A stretch of DNA of 64,000 nt from Candidatus Kurthia intestinigallinarum (GCF_003991225.1 NZ_JTFC01000042.1:186001-250000), one strand, 5' to 3'; positions 16,938-26,065 are shown, numbered from the stretch's first letter. The notes: generated by a model not told the origin, from the sequence alone. Numbers and translations are program-made.

Positions 16938-18320
16938 CTATAACGTAAATGCCACGGCCCCTTGCTCATCTTCAAAATCATGAATTTTCAGGACCAACTC
17001 TGATACTGCTGGCAGTAGCCCCTCATGTTTATTGTAGCCGACAAGTAAGCTCAGCATCTCAAATTGTTTTTTATCTTTTAAGGCGTTAAATTCCGCAATA
17101 AAGTCATCCGAAATATGGCACATGCCGTCCGTAATAAAGACAATATCGCCATCTTTTGCGGATTTTTCTAAATGCTGCATGGCCTCGCGTAGCGGTGCTT
17201 CAAAATTTGTGCCGCCACCGATATATGATGCTGCGACATCGAGCATATCACGCACGCTATAGCGCCCTTTTTTAAACACCTTGACGTCACTGTAGCCTAC
17301 ATCGCCGCTAAATGGAATAAACACAAAATCGCGCTTTTCCTTTTTGGCAATCGCCAACAGCGCGAGCACAAAGCCCTTTCCTTCGACATCAAGTTCCTGC
17401 ATACTGCCACTCTCGTCATAGCACACAACAAAGGCGCCCTTTCCCTTTTTTGTGCGCTTTTTATAATCATACATGAGCGTGCGTCCTTCAGCGAAACGAT
17501 GCATAAAATCAAGTTTCGATTCCGCTGCCTCAGACTTTAAATATTCAATCGGCAGTAGACGCTCCGCCGCGTTTCCCGTCGTCATGCCCTGTTTTAAAAT
17601 TGTGCGGACCTGCTTTGTCTTTCGTACATTGCGCGCCTTTAGCTTAAAGCGCCCTGCCCACTCGGCAATTTTTTGAAGCTCTGGATTTTTTGCTAGCTCC
17701 GCGGCCAGTGCAAGCTGCTCCTGTATAGGGACTTTTCCTGCATCACCGGCACCAACACTCGGCGCAAGACCACGTAGTAATTCATCGACATTCGACGATA
17801 CTTCCTCGACCTCCTGTAGCTCTTCATCTAGCATATCCTGCCATGCTGCAAGTGCTTCTGCATCCCCAAAAAGCGTAGCAAGTTCTGCGGGAGACAGTGT
17901 ATCGCTCCCGGCACCACTTGAATTAGACGATGCCTCGTAGTCAAGTTCCTCCTCTGAGGCAGCAGGTTGTTCGTCTACATCAGCCGGCGTCTGTTCATCC
18001 GTCATTTTTTTGAGCCATTCGCCCGTCACATAACTAAAGCGCCACGTCGTGAGTGTCGCCAGTAGTAAATTGCCCTTTGCATTGCCGTGGAGCTTTAGAA
18101 AGGCCTCACTGTGAAATAATTGCTGTAACAGCACATAATTAACCGAATCTTCTTCTATTAATGTCGTTTCACCGCTATACAGCGCCTGCCATAGGTCGCT
18201 GATTAGCGTATCAAAATGCGGATAATCATACGTAGCAATCAATTCATCGAACTTTGGGAATTGCTGACGAATGCGTGTATACTGCGCCGCAATTTGTGCG
18301 TGCTCCTGTTGTAGTGGCAT
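16938..18320 (-). CDS. VWA-domain protein, ViaA-like partner of a MoxR ATPase
   Basis: A 460-residue protein with a helical N-terminal half, an acidic linker (about 105-190) and a von Willebrand A domain (about 293-455). The metal-ion site is complete: DESGS (302-306), the Thr of GGGTNFE and the Asp of FITDGMC. The gene start overlaps the stop of the MoxR gene (TAATG), so the two are translationally coupled. MoxR/VWA pairs such as RavA-ViaA act as ATP-driven chaperones or insertases for metal-containing or membrane complexes. The client here is unknown. A third gene of unknown type lies upstream in the same operon. Confidence 0.8.
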   Translation of the reverse strand: MPLQQEHAQIAAQYTRIRQQFPKFDELIATYDYPHFDTLISDLWQALYSGETTLIEEDSVNYVLLQQLFHSEAFLKLHGNAKGNLLLATLTTWRFSYVTGEWLKKMTDEQTPADVDEQPAASEEELDYEASSNSSGAGSDTLSPAELATLFGDAEALAAWQDMLDEELQEVEEVSSNVDELLRGLAPSVGAGDAGKVPIQEQLALAAELAKNPELQKIAEWAGRFKLKARNVRKTKQVRTILKQGMTTGNAAERLLPIEYLKSEAAESKLDFMHRFAEGRTLMYDYKKRTKKGKGAFVVCYDESGSMQELDVEGKGFVLALLAIAKKEKRDFVFIPFSGDVGYSDVKVFKKGRYSVRDMLDVAASYIGGGTNFEAPLREAMQHLEKSAKDGDIVFITDGMCHISDDFIAEFNALKDKKQFEMLSLLVGYNKHEGLLPAVSELVLKIHDFEDEQGAVAFTL

Positions 18321-19441
18321 TATAGCAACACCTTCGTTAGCGCCTGCTCCACTTCTTCTTCAAGTGCCTCAAAGCGTTGTCGCTGTTCAGTCGTATCGAG
18401 TAATTCTTCGATTTCTACTTTCACAGCTTGCCAGTCATTATATGCCTCAGATGCATATTCTGTATACGCTTTATAGGCGAAATCCGGTGCCGTTTTAAAA
18501 CGTTTGACAGACTCCATGACATTACCGTAAAATGCCTCTGCTTTTTCAAAGGCATGGTCAAGTGGCGTCAGCACGTATTCATGGATAATCTCATTTACTA
18601 TCACGCGGTCATCCGCTTCAATCCAGAGCGCATCCTCAAGTACGAGTAAATCATTCGTCACGACCTGCATACGCCCACTTAATAGCGCCTGTGCTTGTAG
18701 TAGTACAAGACATTGCTTTGTACGGCGGTCTGACACCGGAATCCCCTGCTCTTTTAAGCGGAAATGAATGGCCACAAGTTGCTCTAAAATCGCTGCAGGT
18801 ATTGTGACAGTGGTCACAAGCTGCTGTAATGAACGTAGCTGGGCGAGTGAAATCGGTGGAACATCGACTGCAGTGGTAGATGAACTAAGCATTGATAACA
18901 ATGCGTCCGGTGTTTTTAAGCTCGCTACCTCGCGTCGAATGAGGAAGCGGTCATATAAAGCGGCTAGGTCATCCTCCTCGGGAAATTCATTACTTGCGCC
19001 AATTAGCGTAAATAGCGGTGTTTTCAGTACAGCCGTCCCGTTTTCAAACTGATGCTCGTTCATAATTTTTAATAGGCCGTTCAATAAATCAGACGTCGAT
19101 TTAAAAATTTCATCTAAAAAGGCGAAATGTGCCGTTGGTAATTGACCGTCAATATTACGCTCGATTACGCCTTCTTTTAAACGATCAAATTTTGCGGAAC
19201 CAAATAATTCATCTGGCTGCGTCGTTGGTGAAATTAGACGTGTGAACGTATTGACGTCTGAAAAGGCATCGATGAATTGCTGAATGACACTCGATTTGGC
19301 AACCCCTGGTGGGCCGATTAATAAAATATTTTTCTTCGCAATTAATGCGAGCATAATCGCGCGGATTTCTGCTTGGCGTTCAATGAAATTGGCATTCATT
19401 GCTTGTTCTGTTGCTAAAAGCTGTTTCACTAATTGTTGCAT
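18320..19441 (-). CDS. MoxR-family AAA+ ATPase (RavA-like)
   Basis: A 373-residue ATPase. The N-terminal AAA+ domain has Walker A GPPGVAKS (43-50), Walker B AFLDEIFKS (107-115), sensor 1 LIGASNEFPEEDD, and RFLIRREV in the arginine-finger region. A helical C-terminal region follows. The GPPGxAKS form is typical of the RavA branch of MoxR proteins. It overlaps the upstream gene by 13 bp and the VWA gene by one base, so the three proteins are probably made in a fixed ratio. Likely role: ATP-driven remodelling of a target presented by the VWA protein (inference from family). Confidence 0.85.
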   Translation of the reverse strand: MQQLVKQLLATEQAMNANFIERQAEIRAIMLALIAKKNILLIGPPGVAKSSVIQQFIDAFSDVNTFTRLISPTTQPDELFGSAKFDRLKEGVIERNIDGQLPTAHFAFLDEIFKSTSDLLNGLLKIMNEHQFENGTAVLKTPLFTLIGASNEFPEEDDLAALYDRFLIRREVASLKTPDALLSMLSSSTTAVDVPPISLAQLRSLQQLVTTVTIPAAILEQLVAIHFRLKEQGIPVSDRRTKQCLVLLQAQALLSGRMQVVTNDLLVLEDALWIEADDRVIVNEIIHEYVLTPLDHAFEKAEAFYGNVMESVKRFKTAPDFAYKAYTEYASEAYNDWQAVKVEIEELLDTTEQRQRFEALEEEVEQALTKVLL

Positions 19442-20553
19442 GACGTAGATCCCTCTTTTTCAAAATGGCGTAATAGTAGCGCGTTAAAGGCACGCTGCTG
19501 TGGTGGTAATGTAGTAGTTTTTTCTTCAATAAATGCGTGAAGGTCCTCAATAACTTCGATTGTTGTCGGTAAATGGGCCCCGTCTTGCAAGCCGCTTGCG
19601 ACGTCATTGTAGACGCATGCGAGATAAGGTTGCTGCTCAAACGCTTCAATAAGCGGTGTCGCTTCGCTTTCGACCGCTTCCATCGAGCGGGTGTAGCGGC
19701 CATTCTCATAATGCGTCGCCGTATGTACAATCGTTTCAAAAGACTGCAGGCGCTGGATCGTATAACGCTTTCGTTCGGTAATCAACTGGAGCTTTTCAGT
19801 GCTTAGCTGGACACGAAATGCAGGGTTTGGACGGAATAAAAACACCTCGCTCGAAAGTGGGGCAAGTGCTAAGCCTTGTACAATACGTGAAAACGCATGA
19901 TCGATGACCGCACTTTTCGTTTTGCCATGCATTGTATCCTTTTTAAAATACGTCGTTATATTCAGCACAAAATTCGGCAAATCCTCGGTGCGTAGCATAG
20001 TTGGAAAATCGTATAACACATCGGTATCCATCATATAAAATGTCATATAGCCATCGCGAATCCCGAGCTCATCTGACGTTATATTAGCAGCATAGACGTC
20101 TACTGACACATCGTATAAATCATCAAAAAATGCACGGATACTCGCACAACTTACATGATGTTTTGCGAGAAGCCAGGCATTGGCATCGTAAATAAACGGT
20201 ATATGTTTTGCGGCAAATTCAATATGGCGAATGACATGTTCATATAGCGCCATCGCAGTATCAGGTGTTTCCTGCGCACGATATGCATCATAAACGCTTT
20301 GAAGCGACTTCAGCGCTTTCTCCTGGTCACTATATTGCTTACGCACCGCACTCATCGATTGAAAGCGGCTCGCATTCTTTTCAAGTTGTTTTTGATAGCG
20401 CGCTAGTAACGCATCACACTGTGCAATAAGCGCATCAACAACACTTAATTTAAGTGATACATAACATAGCGGCACATCACTTTCAATTAGCGCTAACTGG
20501 CGTAGCGGCGCTTTTGTCAGTGCCTCTGTTCGGTAAATATACTTCATCGTCAA
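19429..20553 (-). CDS. Unknown protein of the MoxR/VWA cassette
   Basis: A 374-residue soluble protein with no recognised domain. It is rich in predicted helices, with a likely coiled segment (DALLARYQKQLEKNASRFQS, about 47-66) and no signal peptide, membrane helix or metal motif. It is the first gene of a tightly overlapping three-gene operon with a RavA-like MoxR ATPase and a VWA protein. It may therefore be an adaptor, substrate or subunit of that complex; this is inference from context. The start ATG precedes ATGAAGTATA and lacks a very strong ribosome binding site. Confidence 0.7.
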   Translation of the reverse strand: MTMKYIYRTEALTKAPLRQLALIESDVPLCYVSLKLSVVDALIAQCDALLARYQKQLEKNASRFQSMSAVRKQYSDQEKALKSLQSVYDAYRAQETPDTAMALYEHVIRHIEFAAKHIPFIYDANAWLLAKHHVSCASIRAFFDDLYDVSVDVYAANITSDELGIRDGYMTFYMMDTDVLYDFPTMLRTEDLPNFVLNITTYFKKDTMHGKTKSAVIDHAFSRIVQGLALAPLSSEVFLFRPNPAFRVQLSTEKLQLITERKRYTIQRLQSFETIVHTATHYENGRYTRSMEAVESEATPLIEAFEQQPYLACVYNDVASGLQDGAHLPTTIEVIEDLHAFIEEKTTTLPPQQRAFNALLLRHFEKEGSTSCNN

Positions 20554-20685
20554 AACCCTTTCCGTAAAATCTCTTCTTTTACTTTAACGCAAAATCTACG
20601 CTTTGTGGACCTTTTTGTCATGTCAGCAGATAAATCCCTAATAATTGGAAAAATATTGTATACTAATTAAAAAGGAGGAATAACG

Positions 20686-21429
20686 ATGCGCCATGTTTAT
20701 GCGTTTGAAAAGCCATTAGAAGCACCCCTTCATGATATTGAGTGGCTAAAACAACAACTTGAGCCCTTTCAACAATGGCTACGCAGTGATTTCGCCGTTC
20801 GGGATATGCCAAAGGGTTTTATTTGGACGACGTGGGAGCTTGCGACAAATTTTTTTAGAGATGAAAAACCACTTGCTGCTTATACGAGTGAGGATTTTAT
20901 TTATCTCTCACCTGAACTTGATGAGTGGAAAGGCTTTTATGCTAAGGCTTTTGCAGATAGCCCTGAGCCTATTCGTACATATTTTAATACCATTACACTG
21001 AATGAAATTTTAACAATTGCCGGGCATGAACTTGTGCATCACTCAGATTTTTTCGTTGACGACTTTAGCGGTGATTACGAGCACTCTATTTGGTTCGAGG
21101 AGGGGATGTGCGACTATATTGCTCGCAAGCATTTGCTTGGACGCGCGCAATTTAATGAGCGCCTCGCGATGGATCAGGCAATTGTAGAGCACTATACCCC
21201 ACAGTTCGGCACACAACCTATTGATAATTTTGGACAGGCGACCTATGCCCGTCAAAATTTAACGGAAATCTTTTATGAATATTGCCGTAGCTTCATTACG
21301 GTACAGCAGCTTGTCGACGTGCGCTACAAGGGAGATATAGCAGAGGTGTTCCGTATCTACAAGGAATGGCATACGAACGGACGCCAAACAAGCCTTGCAT
21401 CTTGCTTTACTACCGAAGTAAAATTTTAG
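20686..21429 (+). CDS. Putative zinc metallopeptidase-like protein
   Basis: A 247-residue protein with a gluzincin-like signature: HELVH (114-118) and, twenty residues on, EEGMCDYIARKH (138-149), the expected position of the third zinc ligand. There is no signal peptide or membrane segment, so it should act in the cytosol. AAAGGAGGAATAACG precedes the ATG. It is divergent from the MoxR/VWA cassette with 130 bp between. The exact family and substrate are not recognised; a catalytically active peptidase is likely but unproven. Confidence 0.7.
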   Translation: MRHVYAFEKPLEAPLHDIEWLKQQLEPFQQWLRSDFAVRDMPKGFIWTTWELATNFFRDEKPLAAYTSEDFIYLSPELDEWKGFYAKAFADSPEPIRTYFNTITLNEILTIAGHELVHHSDFFVDDFSGDYEHSIWFEEGMCDYIARKHLLGRAQFNERLAMDQAIVEHYTPQFGTQPIDNFGQATYARQNLTEIFYEYCRSFITVQQLVDVRYKGDIAEVFRIYKEWHTNGRQTSLASCFTTEVKF

Positions 21430-21541
21430 CACGAAAGGTATATAAGTTCTCTTTGTGCTTAGTGCCATCCTCCTTTTGTTTCACTGTTAATCTTCATTTT
21501 TCTCATTAGTGGGTATGAAACGGTAAAAGGAGGTTTTTGGC

Positions 21542-21958
21542 ATGAATAAATTTATTTTAATTATTAGTGCAGTCGGTCTTATTTTTTCATTCGCCTACTT
21601 TAATATTAGTGTTTGGAATAATATTGACTGGCTCCTGCTTGAGCGTGGTTACTATACTGCGATGTCTGGCATCATTGTCTTTTCCGTTATTTCTGCAGCA
21701 AAATCCATTACAACCGTTGTTGAAAAAGGTGGTACGAAGCTTGACCGTATTTACGCAGGCATTGCCTCGGTCATCGCCGTCGTATCCATCATTTATTGCT
21801 GTGTCAGTATTTACAATACCGATTGGGTGTATTTAGAAAAGGGGTATTACTGGGGCGCAACAGCCTTCATTACGATTACTGCTGCCTTAACGTGGATTTC
21901 ACTTGAAATTGTTGCAAGAGAAAATGCGGCAAAACGTCCAACATATGAGGAAGATTAA
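21542..21958 (+). CDS. YiaA/YiaB two-helix family membrane protein
   Basis: This 138-residue protein has four membrane helices arranged as two repeats. Each repeat carries the family motif: SVWNNIDWLLLERGYYTAMSG (about 24-44) and SIYNTDWVYLEKGYYWGATAF (about 90-110). This duplicated W...LxERGYY pattern is characteristic of the YiaAB domain. Function is unknown in the family. GGAGG precedes the ATG and a terminator follows, so the gene is monocistronic. Confidence 0.8.
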   Translation: MNKFILIISAVGLIFSFAYFNISVWNNIDWLLLERGYYTAMSGIIVFSVISAAKSITTVVEKGGTKLDRIYAGIASVIAVVSIIYCCVSIYNTDWVYLEKGYYWGATAFITITAALTWISLEIVARENAAKRPTYEED

Positions 21959-21977
21959 TAAAAAATATTTTCTAAGT

Positions 21978-22012
21978 GGAAATTGCAAAATGATGCAATT
22001 TCTGCTTTTTTT
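21978..22012 (+). terminator. Terminator of the YiaAB gene
   Basis: A GAAATTGC/GCAATTTC stem with an 8-nt loop is followed by TGCTTTTTTT. Confidence 0.8.
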
Positions 22013-22092
22013 ATGCACTTTATTGGAAGCGACTTTTTTTGTGAAAACTGTGCTATGATTAGGAGCATATTTCATTCGAAGGGAGTCTTCTG

Positions 22093-23265
22093 ATGCGCTA
22101 CTTCCACCCGATTGTCTGGCAGTTATTAGCCGGCACGGTTTTTGCGCGTACGGCAAGTTTTATGACTATGCCGTTTTTGGCTATTTATTTACAACAGGAT
22201 TTTCATGCCTCTGCGCTCATGATTGGCTTAGCTGTCGGTATTCCACAGCTCACCGCAACATTTGGCGGCTTCTTCGGTGGCTTTTTAACGGACCGTATTG
22301 GTCGAAAGCCCGTCATTATTGTCTCAATGATTGCCTGGAGTCTCGTCTTTTTTGGCTTCGCCTTTGCGCCTAATATTTGGACACTCGTCATCTGCAATGC
22401 ATTAAATGGCTTATGTCGCTCTTTTTTCGAGCCCGCTTCACAAGCATTAATGATTGATTATACAGATGAACGAAAACGCCGCCGCTTATTTTCGATTCGC
22501 TACACAGCGATTAATTTATCTGCCGTTGTTGGACCGTTAGTCGGTGTCTTAATCGCTCAAGCCGGCTCTATGCGCACCCCATTTTTAATTACGGCATCGA
22601 TGTATGCAATCTATGCTATCATGCTACTATGGATTTTACGCCATGCCAACGCACCAACCACTCTGCATCAAAAACAACGTGTCGGCAATATTGTTCAGGC
22701 CATTGTTCACGACCATACGCTCGTATTACTTGTCGTAGCAAGCGTTCTTGGGACCTTTGTTTATTCACAAACATCATCCACTATGCCGCAGTTACTTAAT
22801 CTGACAATGGCAGATGGCGTCGCACTTTACTCTGTCCTGATTGCTATAAACTCTGCGACGGTATTAATTCTTCAGCTACCACTCGGCATTTTAAGCGAGC
22901 GCGTGTCGATTAAAACGAGCTTAATTACCGGTGTCTTACTATTTTCGGGCGGGATGATTTGTTTTCAATTAGCCGATAGCTGGTCATTTTATATTGTGGC
23001 GATGATTATTTTTTCAGTAGGCGAAATTTTTGTTTTCCCAATGATGAGTGCGGTCATTGAAATGATTGCACCTGCTCATCAAAAGGCGACCTATTTGGGG
23101 GTCATGCAGTTCCAAAGCTTCGGTGGCTTTCTTGGACCGATGCTTGGCGGGTTACTGTTAACACATGCCGCATCCGCGCTATATTTTGTGATGGCGTGTG
23201 TTAGTTTATTATCGCTCGTGTGTTATTTAAGGGCACTGCGTCATACAACACGTTTTTCAAACTAA
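22093..23265 (+). CDS. MFS drug-efflux-type transporter
   Basis: A 390-residue, 12-helix major facilitator. The loop 2-3 motif A appears as GGFLTDRIGRKPVI (about 62-75), and GLCRSFFEPASQALMIDYTDERKRRRLFSIRYTAINL is typical of the YfmO/MdtH-like multidrug branch. It probably exports small toxic compounds using the proton gradient; substrate unknown. GAAGGGAG serves as ribosome binding site. The next gene starts 38 bp downstream on the same strand. Confidence 0.85.
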   Translation: MRYFHPIVWQLLAGTVFARTASFMTMPFLAIYLQQDFHASALMIGLAVGIPQLTATFGGFFGGFLTDRIGRKPVIIVSMIAWSLVFFGFAFAPNIWTLVICNALNGLCRSFFEPASQALMIDYTDERKRRRLFSIRYTAINLSAVVGPLVGVLIAQAGSMRTPFLITASMYAIYAIMLLWILRHANAPTTLHQKQRVGNIVQAIVHDHTLVLLVVASVLGTFVYSQTSSTMPQLLNLTMADGVALYSVLIAINSATVLILQLPLGILSERVSIKTSLITGVLLFSGGMICFQLADSWSFYIVAMIIFSVGEIFVFPMMSAVIEMIAPAHQKATYLGVMQFQSFGGFLGPMLGGLLLTHAASALYFVMACVSLLSLVCYLRALRHTTRFSN

Positions 23266-23303
23266 ACTATTAGCGGAATCTGAAAGGGAAAGAAGGAATA
23301 TCC

Positions 23304-23705
23304 ATGAAAAAAGCCATCCCGTGGTTGCTATTTGCCGCGCTATTTTTCATTATTTTGTATACGGTATTATTTGCGATGCACCGCATGTCGAACAATACGT
23401 TAACCGACATGTGGAAGGTTTCGTTTGAACGACCATTTGATGATACTACTTGGACCTATGACATCGAGCAGTTAACAAAAGAGCCCCTCGATATGCAGTC
23501 CATTCAACTACTGCATCATGACGAAGAACTCATTCATATCGAACAATTTGAAGAAGGAACAACCATTGAGGATTTCAACATGTTATTGCATCCTTTCTAT
23601 TTACAAAGCGCCACCAATATCGTAGAAAAGGGAGAAACGTATACCCTCATCATCCGTTATAAACAGCATCATGTGCTAAAACGTGATGTATTAACCATTA
23701 AATAG
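23304..23705 (+). CDS. Membrane-anchored hypothetical protein
   Basis: A 133-residue protein with an N-terminal signal anchor (about 5-25, WLLFAALFFIILYTVLFAM) and a soluble outer domain of about 105 residues with beta character and many acidic residues. No Cys and no recognised motif. GAAGGAAT precedes the ATG. It follows the MFS gene by 38 bp and may be co-transcribed. Its stop is immediately followed by the first copy of the convergent repeat element. Confidence 0.55.
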   Translation: MKKAIPWLLFAALFFIILYTVLFAMHRMSNNTLTDMWKVSFERPFDDTTWTYDIEQLTKEPLDMQSIQLLHHDEELIHIEQFEEGTTIEDFNMLLHPFYLQSATNIVEKGETYTLIIRYKQHHVLKRDVLTIK

Positions 23706-23849
23706 AAAAAATGAGGCTGGGACAAACACTTTATTTTCCTTTTTTAGTGTTCGCAACGAAAAACCGGAACCGCGCAACAGCGCGATTCCGGTTTTTCTTA
23801 TGCTCATATGAGAGATTGTTTTACACTTATGTCCCAGCCTCATTTTTTT
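23706..23849. repeat. Structured convergent-gene repeat, copy A
   Basis: Outer arms AATGAGGCTGGGACA and TGTCCCAGCCTCATT pair perfectly. Inside are a GTTCGCAAC mini-hairpin, a large A5/T5-flanked hairpin (CCGGAACCGCGC with GCGCGATTCCGG, about 23758-23797) and a CTCATATGAG palindrome. It fills the gap between the 23304 gene and the TSUP gene exactly and should terminate both. Confidence 0.85.
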
Positions 23850-24621
23850 AAAACAAAATATCCGTCCAAATTTTCACAGCTGTTAGCGTAATGAGTAAAG
23901 CTAAGAAAATTTGAAGTGCTCGTGTATTCATCGTTTTTGCAACCTTAGCGCCAAGTGGAGCGGCAATAATTGCTGCAACTGCTAAAATGATGAAAGGCAA
24001 CCACTCAACTTGTCCCGTTGAAATCTTGCCAATTGAACTCCCGATTGACGAAATAAATGTAATCGCTAGACTCGAAGCAATTGTTACGCGCGTTGGAATT
24101 TTTAAAATAACGAGCATAATTGGTACGAGTAAAAAGCCCCCGCCTGCACCTACAATACCAGATCCAACCCCAACAAATAGCGCTAGACCTGCTGCAAGTG
24201 GTTTATTAAAGGTTACTTCTGTTGTATCTGGCACTTGTTTTCTTGGTATCAACATCAACACAGCAGCAAGTAACGCAAAAATACCGTATACGATATTGAC
24301 GCCTTCCTCACTAAAGCTGCTTGATAAAAAACTTCCACCGAGGCTCCCCACTAATACAGCAGTCCCCATAATGAAAATGAGTTTAGCATTTAAATAGTTG
24401 CCCTTTCGAAAAGCAAGTACACCTGAAATCGATGTCACAAGCACTTCAACCGCCGTAATACCTGATACTTCATGCGATGTGAATGATCCCACACCGAGTA
24501 GCGCCGGGATATATAATAACATCGGAAATTTGATGATAGCTCCGCCAATACCGAGCATGCCGGAAATAAACGAACCCACAATCCCGATAGCAAATAACGT
24601 TGCAATAAATCCAATGGTCAT
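23848..24621 (-). CDS. TSUP/TauE-SafE family sulfite or sulfur-anion exporter
   Basis: A 257-residue protein with about eight membrane helices. It has the duplicated TSUP pattern, including GSFISGMLGIGGAIIKFPMLLY (about 16-37) and GVGSGIVGAGGGFLLVPIML (about 155-174). In persulfide-stress operons such proteins export sulfite, thiosulfate or related anions (TauE in the cst system). It is last in the rhodanese/rhodanese/DsrE operon but separated by 149 bp, so it may also have its own promoter. The stop codon overlaps repeat copy A. Confidence 0.85.
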   Translation of the reverse strand: MTIGFIATLFAIGIVGSFISGMLGIGGAIIKFPMLLYIPALLGVGSFTSHEVSGITAVEVLVTSISGVLAFRKGNYLNAKLIFIMGTAVLVGSLGGSFLSSSFSEEGVNIVYGIFALLAAVLMLIPRKQVPDTTEVTFNKPLAAGLALFVGVGSGIVGAGGGFLLVPIMLVILKIPTRVTIASSLAITFISSIGSSIGKISTGQVEWLPFIILAVAAIIAAPLGAKVAKTMNTRALQIFLALLITLTAVKIWTDILF

Positions 24622-24770
24622 AATGTGCCTTCTTTCATTTGTGCCTTAGTCCACATTCTATAGTACACGTTTTATCGTAACTTTTATACGGTAGAGCGCT
24701 CTCTTCATATAAAACATAAGAACCGATGTATTTTGCACGAAGCATGGACGATTTTTATTAAAACAATTCA

Positions 24771-25166
24771 TTAGAATGATAATGAAGGTGCTGCATCTTT
24801 AGCAAATTCTAAGAATGTAACAGCTCCGCCTACTTCGATTCCATCAATAAATGCTTCTTTAGTTAAACCCATTACATCCATTGTCATTTGACAAGCAATC
24901 ATTTTTACACCTAAATCTTGCGCCATTTCAACTAATTCTGGAATAGCTGGCACTTTCGCTTGTTTAAAGCCTTCTGCCATTGCTTCTTTCCCTGCTGGTA
25001 GTGGTAGTGCATGCATCGCTTCTTTGTGAATTAAGTTTAACCCTTCAAATGTAAAGAAGATGGCTACCTCTTTGTCAGTTGCGGCTGCTGCCGTTGCGAT
25101 ATTGAATACTTTATAAGCGTCGAAAAGACCACCGTTTGATGCGATAATAGCTACTTTGTTTGACAT
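24771..25166 (-). CDS. DsrE/DsrF-family sulfur-relay protein
   Basis: A 131-residue DsrE-fold protein (MSNKVAIIASNGGLFDAYKVFNIATAAAA...EVAIFFTFEGLN). The conserved cysteine lies in KMIACQMTMDVMGL (Cys about 92), the residue that carries persulfide in this family. It likely accepts sulfane sulfur from the rhodaneses encoded just upstream. A GAGG-type ribosome binding site is present. The order rhodanese, rhodanese, DsrE, TSUP is like the B. subtilis yrk and S. aureus cst persulfide operons. Confidence 0.85.
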   Translation of the reverse strand: MSNKVAIIASNGGLFDAYKVFNIATAAAATDKEVAIFFTFEGLNLIHKEAMHALPLPAGKEAMAEGFKQAKVPAIPELVEMAQDLGVKMIACQMTMDVMGLTKEAFIDGIEVGGAVTFLEFAKDAAPSLSF

Positions 25167-25209
25167 AATAAATTTCCTCCTATTAATTAACGAATTATAA
25201 TATAATGTG

Positions 25210-25509
25210 TTATTTTACTGGACCTTCCCAAGCAAGCATGCCACCGACCATATTTGTCGCGTCATAGCCCATATCTGTTAAGAATTGTGTTGCTTGTCCA
25301 CTGCGTGCAGATGAACGACATACTAAAATATAAGGTGTTTGCTTATTCAAATCTGGTAATTTGGCCTCTAATAAGTGCAAAGGAATATTATCAATCCCTT
25401 CAATATGTCCTTCTGCCACTTCTTGTGGTGTACGCACATCAATTAAATGTAGCGCCTCACCTGCATTCATTTTTGCTAATACATCTGTTGTTGAAATTTC
25501 CTTCATCAT
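25210..25509 (-). CDS. Rhodanese-like sulfurtransferase, second of the pair
   Basis: A 99-residue single rhodanese domain. HLIDVRTPQEVAEGHIEGIDNIPL carries the CH2A motif, and the active-site loop is VCRSSARSGQ with catalytic Cys about 69. It transfers sulfane sulfur between thiols in the cytosol. It lies 9 bp downstream of another rhodanese gene in the persulfide operon and is more canonical in its N-terminal motif than that paralogue. Confidence 0.9.
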   Translation of the reverse strand: MMKEISTTDVLAKMNAGEALHLIDVRTPQEVAEGHIEGIDNIPLHLLEAKLPDLNKQTPYILVCRSSARSGQATQFLTDMGYDATNMVGGMLAWEGPVK

Positions 25510-25518
25510 TGTTCCTCC

Positions 25519-25809
25519 TTAATAAGCACTCATACCACCGCGAACATTTGTCACGTTCAGGCCGAGCTTTTTCATTTGTTTGCATGCTGCTTTTGAGCGC
25601 ATACCACTTTGACAGATCACGACAATTTCTTTGTTTGTTGGTAACTTACTGTAATCTGAACCAAGTGGCATATTTTTAAATTGACGTAAGCCGTTCGATT
25701 TATACTCCGCTTTCGTACGTACATCGATAAATACCTTATCTTTGTCATTTAGACAATCTTTTAATTGTGCTGTTGAAATTGATGGTATTTTTGAAAAAAA
25801 TGAAAACAT
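25519..25809 (-). CDS. Rhodanese-like sulfurtransferase, first of the pair
   Basis: A 96-residue rhodanese domain with VFIDVRTKAEYKSNGLRQFKNMPL and active-site loop VICQSGMRSKAACK (catalytic Cys about 70), with a further Cys seven residues later. The N-terminus MFSFFSKIPSIS is short and hydrophobic and could give loose membrane contact. It is the first gene of the operon, directly behind a promoter carrying an inverted-repeat operator. Confidence 0.9.
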   Translation of the reverse strand: MFSFFSKIPSISTAQLKDCLNDKDKVFIDVRTKAEYKSNGLRQFKNMPLGSDYSKLPTNKEIVVICQSGMRSKAACKQMKKLGLNVTNVRGGMSAY

Positions 25810-25868
25810 AAAACGACCTCCTATACGGTTAATGGTATTTTCTTTTCAGTAATTACTTTACGATTAAT

Positions 25869-25897
25869 ATCATATACCCCATGAGGTATAAAGTCAA
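25869..25897 (-). promoter_or_regulatory. Persulfide-operon promoter with embedded operator
   Basis: On the minus strand, -35 TTGACT and -10 TATGAT are separated by 17 bp. The spacer contains TATACC(N6)GGTATA (25873-25890), a perfect inverted repeat of the type bound by CsoR/CstR repressors. Binding there would block polymerase. No csoR/cstR-like gene lies in this window. Confidence 0.8.
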
Positions 25898-26065
25898 AGA
25901 AAAGAATTTATTTTTTTATTAGGCCCTTTATTTCAGCTTTTTATACAATTTTAATTTTATTCATATTATGTTACAACATCTATTACACCTATTTTTTCTT
26001 ATAGAATTTCTACACACCATAGGGTATTTTAAAAATCAAAAAATGAGTATTTTCACTTACAATAA

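Noticed and set aside
23706-23849. Repeat copy A as an insertion sequence or CRISPR unit
   Set aside because: No transposase, no target-site duplication and no spacer structure; the four copies are dispersed and not in an array.
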